Positions 39,946-43,795 of a DNA stretch of 43,795 nucleotides are shown here, one piece after another. The notes below the pieces were generated by a model that worked only from the letters and a program-made list of their open reading frames with translations, was not told the origin of the DNA and ran no database searches. A program made the translations under genes and the position numbers. Source of the DNA: an uncultured Pseudomonadota bacterium (GTDB lineage Bacteria; Pseudomonadota; Gammaproteobacteria; Burkholderiales; Rhodocyclaceae); NCBI GenBank assembly GCA_903870055.1, contig CAIQBG010000025.1, forward strand, positions 1 to 43,795, written 5' to 3'. Every line of letters begins with the position of its first letter. The stretch's first letter is position 1.

Positions 39946-41334
39946 GTGTTGAGTCATACACGTCCATTGCAGGTGGTTATTCTCGCTGCGGGTCAGGGCA
40001 CCCGTATGCGTTCCGGTTTGCCGAAGGTGTTGCATCCTATTGCCGGCAACACCATGGTGAGTCGGGTGATTGCGGCCGCAGCACCTTTGCAGCCACAGAA
40101 AACCGTCGTTGTGGTTGGTCATGGCGCGCCTGTCGTTGAAGCAGCCTTGGCTGATGCTGGCGTGGCCTTTGCGCTGCAATCGCCACAGCTAGGTACGGGG
40201 CATGCGGTACAGATGGCCATGCCGGCATTGCAACCCCTGCCAGAAAATGGACAAGTACTCATTCTCTACGGTGATGTGCCGCTAATCCAGCCGGCAACCT
40301 TAAAAGCCCTGCTGCAAGCAGCCGGGGACGGTGTCGGGTTGATTACGCAGCAGCTTGCTAATCCCAAGGGTTATGGCCGCATCGTTCGTGATGCCGCAGG
40401 CAAAGTCGTGTGCAACGTCGAAGAAAAAGATGCGACGGATGAACAGCGCCACATTACCGAAGTCAACACAGGCATTCTCTGCCTGCCCGCACGACATTTG
40501 TCGGCATGGCTGGGTGCGTTGTCGAACCAGAATGCCCAGGGCGAGTACTACCTCACCGATCTATTGGCCATGGCCGTGAACCAAGGCGTCTCTGTGCATA
40601 CGGTATCCCCCGCTCATGATTGGGAAGTGGCGGGCGTTAATTCCAAATCGCAACTTGCGGCACTGGAGCGTGCCTGGCAATTACATCAGGCAGAAGGCTT
40701 GCTGGAAAACGGTGTACGCCTGGCTGATCCGGCGCGCATCGATATCCGGGGTTCGCTCGATTGCGGACGTGATGTGAGCATTGATGTGGGTTGCGTGTTC
40801 GAAGGCGATGTGGTGCTGGAAGAAGGGGTACAAATCGGTCCCTACTGTGTGATCCGCAACGTGACGATTCGTGCCGGTGCGCGTATCGATGCCTTCAGCC
40901 ACCTGGACCAGGCCGAAGTGGGTCCGGATGCGGTGGTGGGGCCTTATGCACGCTTGCGTCCGGGCTCGACCTTGGGCGCGGGTGCGCACGTGGGTAATTT
41001 TGTCGAACTCAAAAACACGCAGCTGGGTAATGGTTCGAAAGCGAATCATCTGGCCTATGTGGGTGATGCCACCGTGGGTGAGCGCGTCAATATTGGCGCT
41101 GGCACCATAACCTGTAACTATGATGGTGCCAATAAGTTCCGCACCATCATCGAAGACGATGCCTTCATTGGTTCGGATACGCAGCTGGTGGCACCAGTAA
41201 CGGTGGGCCGTGGCGCCACGCTGGGTGCGGGCACCACGCTCACCAAAGATGCGCCGCCGGATACCTTAACCGTTTCCCGTGCCAAGCAGTTGTCATTGCC
41301 GGGTTGGCGGCGACCGGTCAAACAGAAAAAATAA
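39946..41334 (+). CDS. glmU: Bifunctional UDP-N-acetylglucosamine pyrophosphorylase / glucosamine-1-phosphate acetyltransferase GlmU
   Basis: This 462-residue enzyme makes UDP-GlcNAc for peptidoglycan and LPS. The N-terminal uridylyltransferase domain has [20 protein letters not shown] at residues 9-28, and LYGDVPLI. The C-terminal half is a left-handed beta-helix of hexapeptide repeats with the acetyltransferase motifs [18 protein letters not shown] and ITCNYDG. No ATG is available at the start: GTG (39946) and TTG (39949) are adjacent, and the GGAG at 39939-39942 is better spaced for TTG. Its own promoter must lie in the gap after the gltD terminator. Confidence 0.97.
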   Translation: MLSHTRPLQVVILAAGQGTRMRSGLPKVLHPIAGNTMVSRVIAAAAPLQPQKTVVVVGHGAPVVEAALADAGVAFALQSPQLGTGHAVQMAMPALQPLPENGQVLILYGDVPLIQPATLKALLQAAGDGVGLITQQLANPKGYGRIVRDAAGKVVCNVEEKDATDEQRHITEVNTGILCLPARHLSAWLGALSNQNAQGEYYLTDLLAMAVNQGVSVHTVSPAHDWEVAGVNSKSQLAALERAWQLHQAEGLLENGVRLADPARIDIRGSLDCGRDVSIDVGCVFEGDVVLEEGVQIGPYCVIRNVTIRAGARIDAFSHLDQAEVGPDAVVGPYARLRPGSTLGAGAHVGNFVELKNTQLGNGSKANHLAYVGDATVGERVNIGAGTITCNYDGANKFRTIIEDDAFIGSDTQLVAPVTVGRGATLGAGTTLTKDAPPDTLTVSRAKQLSLPGWRRPVKQKK

Positions 41335-41347
41335 CTGAAAGAACCCG

Positions 41348-41662
41348 ATGGATATCGCCTTTTTTGCTTTTGTTCTTAGCATCGCCCTGCTGGCAGCCGT
41401 TGGTGTTGTCATGCTGCTGGTTGGCTACATTGTTGTTATTCCGGCCAGCATTACGCGTGGCTGGTGGTGGGCTGCTTTTGTGGTTTTTCTGCCGATCCTT
41501 GGTCCGATCTTTTTCTGCCGGGCTTTTCCCGAAGGCTTGCGTAAGACGCGCCTGCAGATCTTTTTTGGCACTTTGCTGCTAATGGGCGCTGCCGCGCTGC
41601 TGTACGGCGGCGGCCCATGGATTGCTCAGCAAATGATTGATGCCGCCAAGGCGGCCGGCTAA
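41348..41662 (+). CDS. Small hydrophobic membrane protein of unknown function
   Basis: I do not recognise this 104-residue protein. It has three clear hydrophobic segments: about 3-30 (FFAFVLSIALLAAVGVVMLL), 39-57 (WWWAAFVVFLPILGPIFFC) and 71-88. The last part may be amphipathic. A basic loop, FPEGLRKTRLQ, lies between the second and third. It begins 13 bp after glmU on the same strand and is probably co-transcribed. Its stop touches the convergent phaM-like stop without a gap. Inner-membrane location is inferred from hydrophobicity. Confidence 0.7.
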   Translation: MDIAFFAFVLSIALLAAVGVVMLLVGYIVVIPASITRGWWWAAFVVFLPILGPIFFCRAFPEGLRKTRLQIFFGTLLLMGAAALLYGGGPWIAQQMIDAAKAAG

Positions 41663-42253
41663 TCAACCGGATTTTTTAGCGGCGCGTTTTGCGGCAGGTT
41701 TTTTGGTGGTTGCTGCTTTGCGTGCCGCCGCAGTCGCACTGCCTGCAGATTTTTTGGCCGCCGTCGGTTTCTGATTCGAGTCTGCCAATTGCGCCTGCAT
41801 TTTGGCGTTGAGCTCATTCATCATTTCCCAAGGCCACATCGCGGCTTTACCCAAAGCGGCTTCGTCGGGTGCTTCAGATGGGGCTTCAGGCGTTGGTTCG
41901 GGCTCGGGCGCGGCCTGGGGTTCGGGCGTAGCAGCCTGCGCCATTTTGAAGAATGCGCTAAAGGGATTCTCGGCCGGCTGTGCGGCTGCTGCTGCAGCTT
42001 CGGGATGCGTGAAGCTTTCGCTCATGCTGCGGAAGGTGCCCAGTGCGGACTTTTGCATTTCCAGATTCTGGATGGTCATCTGTAGCATCGACAGATTCAT
42101 GCGCAGCCAGTTCTCGACAGACTTCAGGTCCTTGATCTGTTTATCCAGCTCGCCCTCATCCAGCGTCGGCGTCACCATACCGGGTAGCTGGAAGCCCATC
42201 TGATTCCACATGCCTTGCAAAAAGTTCAGCGGATTGTTTGTTGAGTCACTCAT
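41663..42253 (-). CDS. PhaM-like polyhydroxyalkanoate-granule associated protein
   Basis: This 196-residue protein begins with a conserved segment: FLQGMWNQMGFQLPGMVTPT, then LDKQIKDLKSVENWLRMNLSMLQMTIQNLEMQKSAL. The latter is a helical region typical of PhaM, which activates PHB synthase and ties granules to DNA. A low-complexity Pro/Glu/Ala linker (about 85-135), MWPWEMMNELNAKMQAQL and a lysine/alanine-rich tail (AAKKSAG...KKPAAKRAAKKSG) follow. The tail resembles histone H1-like DNA-binding tails, again as in PhaM. No pha synthesis genes are in the window. Confidence 0.8.
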   Translation of the reverse strand: MSDSTNNPLNFLQGMWNQMGFQLPGMVTPTLDEGELDKQIKDLKSVENWLRMNLSMLQMTIQNLEMQKSALGTFRSMSESFTHPEAAAAAAQPAENPFSAFFKMAQAATPEPQAAPEPEPTPEAPSEAPDEAALGKAAMWPWEMMNELNAKMQAQLADSNQKPTAAKKSAGSATAAARKAATTKKPAAKRAAKKSG

Positions 42254-42288
42254 ACGAGCCTCCGATCAGGAATAGGCTTAGAAAAGAT

Positions 42289-42585
42289 TCAGACCGTGCC
42301 GGCCAGATGCAGAATGAGCCATGTGGCTGGCGCAATCAGGCCTTCGATAATGCGGTAACGCCATGGGTAGCTTGCCAGATAGGTGAGGAAGAAGGCCACG
42401 CCGCCGATCACCAGGGACATGCCCATCCAGGGGATGGGTTGATCAAAAATGGCATAGCTGGGTGCGCCCAGGGCGAGAACGCCCATGGTCGGCAAGGCTT
42501 GCAGGACGATCAAATACAGCAGGGTAACTTTGCGTGGGGTGTGCTCCGGAATGGCATAAGCACTCCGGTCTATATGATCCGACAT
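42289..42585 (-). CDS. Small membrane protein of unknown function
   Basis: I do not recognise this 98-residue protein. After a charged N terminus (about 18 residues) there are three hydrophobic stretches: about 20-40 (VTLLYLIVLQALPTMGVLAL), 52-72 (PWMGMSLVIGGVAFFLTYLAS) and 77-96 (YRIIEGLIAPATWLILHLAG). The start ATG lies 16 bases inside the end of the upstream nitroreductase gene, so the two are probably co-expressed. It lies 35 bp upstream of the phaM-like gene on the same strand. An unrelated overlapping frame can be excluded because hydrophobic periodicity is consistent with membrane helices. Confidence 0.65.
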   Translation of the reverse strand: MSDHIDRSAYAIPEHTPRKVTLLYLIVLQALPTMGVLALGAPSYAIFDQPIPWMGMSLVIGGVAFFLTYLASYPWRYRIIEGLIAPATWLILHLAGTV

Positions 42586-43199
42586 GACTCTTCAAACTCC
42601 AGTCTAGGGTGGCGAGGATGCAGTGATTGGGGGTCGCCATGCCCCAGATTGCAGATGAAATTGATTGTGTAACGACCGTCAGGAAAGAAAGTCTCGTTAA
42701 TTAATGTCGGATCAAAACCCGACATCGGGCCACAATCCAGGCCCAGGGCTCGTGCAGCCAGCATGAAATAAGCGGCCTGTAACGTGCTGTTTCGTGTAGC
42801 GGATTCCCGTGCAATATCTTTATTCGTTTCACCAGCGAACCAGCTACGGGCTTCGGTGTGAGGAAAAAGACGGGGAAGATGGTCGTAAAACTGCAGATCA
42901 GCGGCAAAAAGTGCGGTAACGGGCGCTAGCATCGTCTTTTCGATGTTTCCCGGCGCGAGGCAGGGCTTGAGCTGGGCTTTGGCGACTTCCGAGCGCACGA
43001 ACAACACGCGCAATGGTTGGCTATTAGCAGCTGTCGGGCCTAATCGGGCCAGATTCCAGACCCGCATGAGGAGAGCGTCATCCACCGGCCTTGGCAGCCA
43101 ATGGCTGAAGGTGCGCCCGTGAGCAAATATCCGGTTCAGTAGGTCGGGATCTGCCGGATGGGTGCAATCGGGGGATAAGTGGGCTGTGTGTTCTGACAT
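42570..43199 (-). CDS. Nitroreductase-family protein, RutE/HadB-like (malonic semialdehyde reductase-like)
   Basis: This 209-residue FMN-dependent oxidoreductase of the nitroreductase fold carries HGRTFSHWLPRPVDDALLMRV (about 29-49) and LARLGPTAANSQPLRVLFVR (about 52-71). The latter is the diagnostic flavin-site stretch of RutE/HadB proteins. LQAAYFMLAARALGLDCGPMSGFD follows near 140-163. RutE reduces malonic semialdehyde during uracil breakdown, but no other rut genes are present, so the substrate is unknown. The ATG at 43199 aligns with the family start; an upstream frame start at 43280 would add 27 atypical residues. Confidence 0.88.
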   Translation of the reverse strand: MSEHTAHLSPDCTHPADPDLLNRIFAHGRTFSHWLPRPVDDALLMRVWNLARLGPTAANSQPLRVLFVRSEVAKAQLKPCLAPGNIEKTMLAPVTALFAADLQFYDHLPRLFPHTEARSWFAGETNKDIARESATRNSTLQAAYFMLAARALGLDCGPMSGFDPTLINETFFPDGRYTINFICNLGHGDPQSLHPRHPRLEFEESCRII

Positions 43200-43299
43200 G
43201 GCTGAAGCCGCTATGCGATACGGCACTCTACCACTCTGGCCGGGATTCGCCGTGTTGCGCCGCGAAATTGCCGCTGACATAAAAAAGTGCGCATGCTGC

Positions 43300-43329
43300 T
43301 TGACAGTATTGGGTGAAATCAGGAATAAT
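43300..43329 (+). promoter_or_regulatory. Sigma-70 promoter of the tRNA-tuf operon
   Basis: A consensus -35 TTGACA (43300-43305) is separated by 18 bp from AATAAT (43324-43329). Transcription would start near 43336, about 10 bases before tRNA-Tyr. This suits a strong stable-RNA promoter. Confidence 0.7.
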
Positions 43330-43346
43330 CCTTGGTTCTGGTCCGC

Positions 43347-43431
43347 GGAGGGATTCCCGAGCGGTCAAAGGGAACAGACTGTAAATCTGTCGGCTCAGCC
43401 TTCGAAGGTTCGAATCCTTCTCCCTCCACCA
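43347..43431 (+). tRNA. tRNA-Tyr (anticodon GUA)
   Basis: An 85-nt class II tRNA. The acceptor arms GGAGGGA and TCCCTCC pair, CCA is encoded at 43429-43431, the anticodon GTA lies at 43381-43383, and the T arm contains GGTTCGAATCC. The long variable arm (around CGGCTCAGCCTTCG) is as expected for tyrosine tRNA in bacteria. It is the first of three tRNAs before tuf. Confidence 0.97.
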
Positions 43432-43477
43432 ACGATCAGAAGAACAAGCGGTTTTCTCCGTGCTGCGGTTTGGCCGG

Positions 43478-43551
43478 GCGGGTGTAGCTCAATGGTAGAG
43501 CAGAAGCCTTCCAAGCTTAAGACGAGGGTTCGATCCCCTTCACCCGCTCCA
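43478..43551 (+). tRNA. tRNA-Gly (anticodon UCC)
   Basis: A 74-nt tRNA with acceptor GCGGGTG/CACCCGC, D arm GCTC-AATGGTA-GAGC, anticodon loop CTTCCAA (TCC at 43510-43512), T loop TTCGATC and encoded CCA. The outermost anticodon-stem pair looks like a G-A mismatch; otherwise all stems are regular. Confidence 0.97.
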
Positions 43552-43577
43552 CGGTTTAATTCAGTTGTTCGGGATTT

Positions 43578-43652
43578 GCCCATGTAGCTCAGTGGCAGAG
43601 CACTCCCTTGGTAAGGGAGAGGTCGGCAGTTCAATCCTGCCCATGGGCACCA
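43578..43652 (+). tRNA. tRNA-Thr (anticodon GGU)
   Basis: A 75-nt tRNA with acceptor GCCCATG/CATGGGC, anticodon stem CTCCC/GGGAG, loop TTGGTAA (GGT at 43610-43612), T loop TTCAATC and encoded CCA. It lies about 70 bp upstream of tuf, in the conserved tRNA-tuf order of proteobacteria. Confidence 0.97.
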
Positions 43653-43722
43653 GGTTTCTGGTGTTTCCGGACAGTATTTCGTCTTTTTGTGTCTTTTATT
43701 TTTTCGGCTTGAGGGTCTAAAA

Positions 43723-43795
43723 ATGGCAAAGGGTAAGTTTGAACGTAACAAGCCGCACGTAAACGTGGGCACGATTGGTCACGTTGACCATGGCA
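43723..43795 (+). CDS. tuf: Elongation factor Tu, N-terminal fragment (cut by window edge)
   Basis: The frame starts with ATG at 43723 after a GAGG ribosome site (43711-43714). It reads [20 protein letters not shown] and then VDHG before the window ends. This is the start of EF-Tu, including the first part of its G1 loop (GHVDHG). EF-Tu delivers aminoacyl-tRNA to the ribosome. Placement after tRNA-Thr suggests the tufB-type copy of the tRNA-tufB operon. Everything after residue 24 lies outside the window. Confidence 0.97.
   Translation, partial: MAKGKFERNKPHVNVGTIGHVDHG

Noticed and set aside
39293-39967. 224-residue minus-strand frame over the gltD end and terminator
   Set aside because: Antisense shadow of gltD that also runs through the terminator hairpin.
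43162-43587. 141-residue plus-strand frame covering tRNA-Tyr and tRNA-Gly
   Set aside because: It reads through two tRNAs and the nitroreductase start region; no ribosome site and no protein-like composition.
43395-43772. 125-residue minus-strand frame across the tRNA cluster
   Set aside because: It lies antisense to three well-formed tRNAs and tuf; its RTFEG/GEGDRTLV-like text is the usual artefact of translating tRNA genes in reverse.

Overview
The window looks like the chromosome of a betaproteobacterium, most likely from or near the Neisseriales/Burkholderiales. The evidence is gene order and gene content: pilMNOPQ-aroK-aroB-gltB-gltD, a zapB-like/zapA pair, a PhaM-type PHB-granule protein, and a tRNA-Tyr/tRNA-Gly/tRNA-Thr/tuf operon. 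The assignment is inferred from synteny, not from a database search. Nearly all of the sequence is coding, and most of it is core metabolism.

Layout. 1-141: the right end of an IS3-type insertion sequence, about 14 bp downstream of the ilvD stop. 155-2945: ilvD (-) and lgt (+), divergent. 2963-11212: a propionyl-CoA to succinyl-CoA block. Methylmalonyl-CoA mutase, its GTPase chaperone MeaB, and the two propionyl-CoA carboxylase subunits form one minus-strand operon (mcm-meaB-pccB-pccA). A VOC-fold epimerase-like gene converges on it across a strong bidirectional terminator, and a GntR/FCD regulator is transcribed divergently from the mutase. 11217-11901: zapB-like and zapA (-), followed by a structured non-coding stretch that may be 6S RNA.

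12005-26138 is a B12 acquisition and completion island. A cobalamin riboswitch precedes btuB-btuC-btuD (+). A convergent operon cobS-btuF-cbiB-cobB-cobO-cobC-bluB (-) follows, and then cobQ-cobU-cobT-cobC phosphatase (+) diverges from bluB. The island imports corrinoids, amidates and adenosylates them, makes the lower ligand DMB and the aminopropanol arm, and assembles the nucleotide loop. No corrin-ring genes are present in this window. Its product is the cofactor needed by the mutase about 2 kb away.

26143-27267 is a GT9 heptosyltransferase. 27461-31760 is the type IV pilus alignment/secretin operon pilMNOPQ, with unusual PilM, PilO and PilQ. 31773-39844 holds aroK, aroB, gltB and gltD. The region before gltB carries a close match to a sigma-54 -24/-12 promoter and several NtrC-like dyads. 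39946-43199 holds glmU, two small membrane proteins, phaM and a RutE-like nitroreductase. 43300-43795 holds a tRNA promoter, three tRNAs and the first codons of tuf.

I did not find a wholly new multi-gene system. The best leads are the nitrogen-type control region of gltBD, the shortened PilQ with an atypical PilM/PilO, the epimerase lacking the usual first metal ligand, the B12 supply-and-use arrangement, and the structured RNA after zapA.
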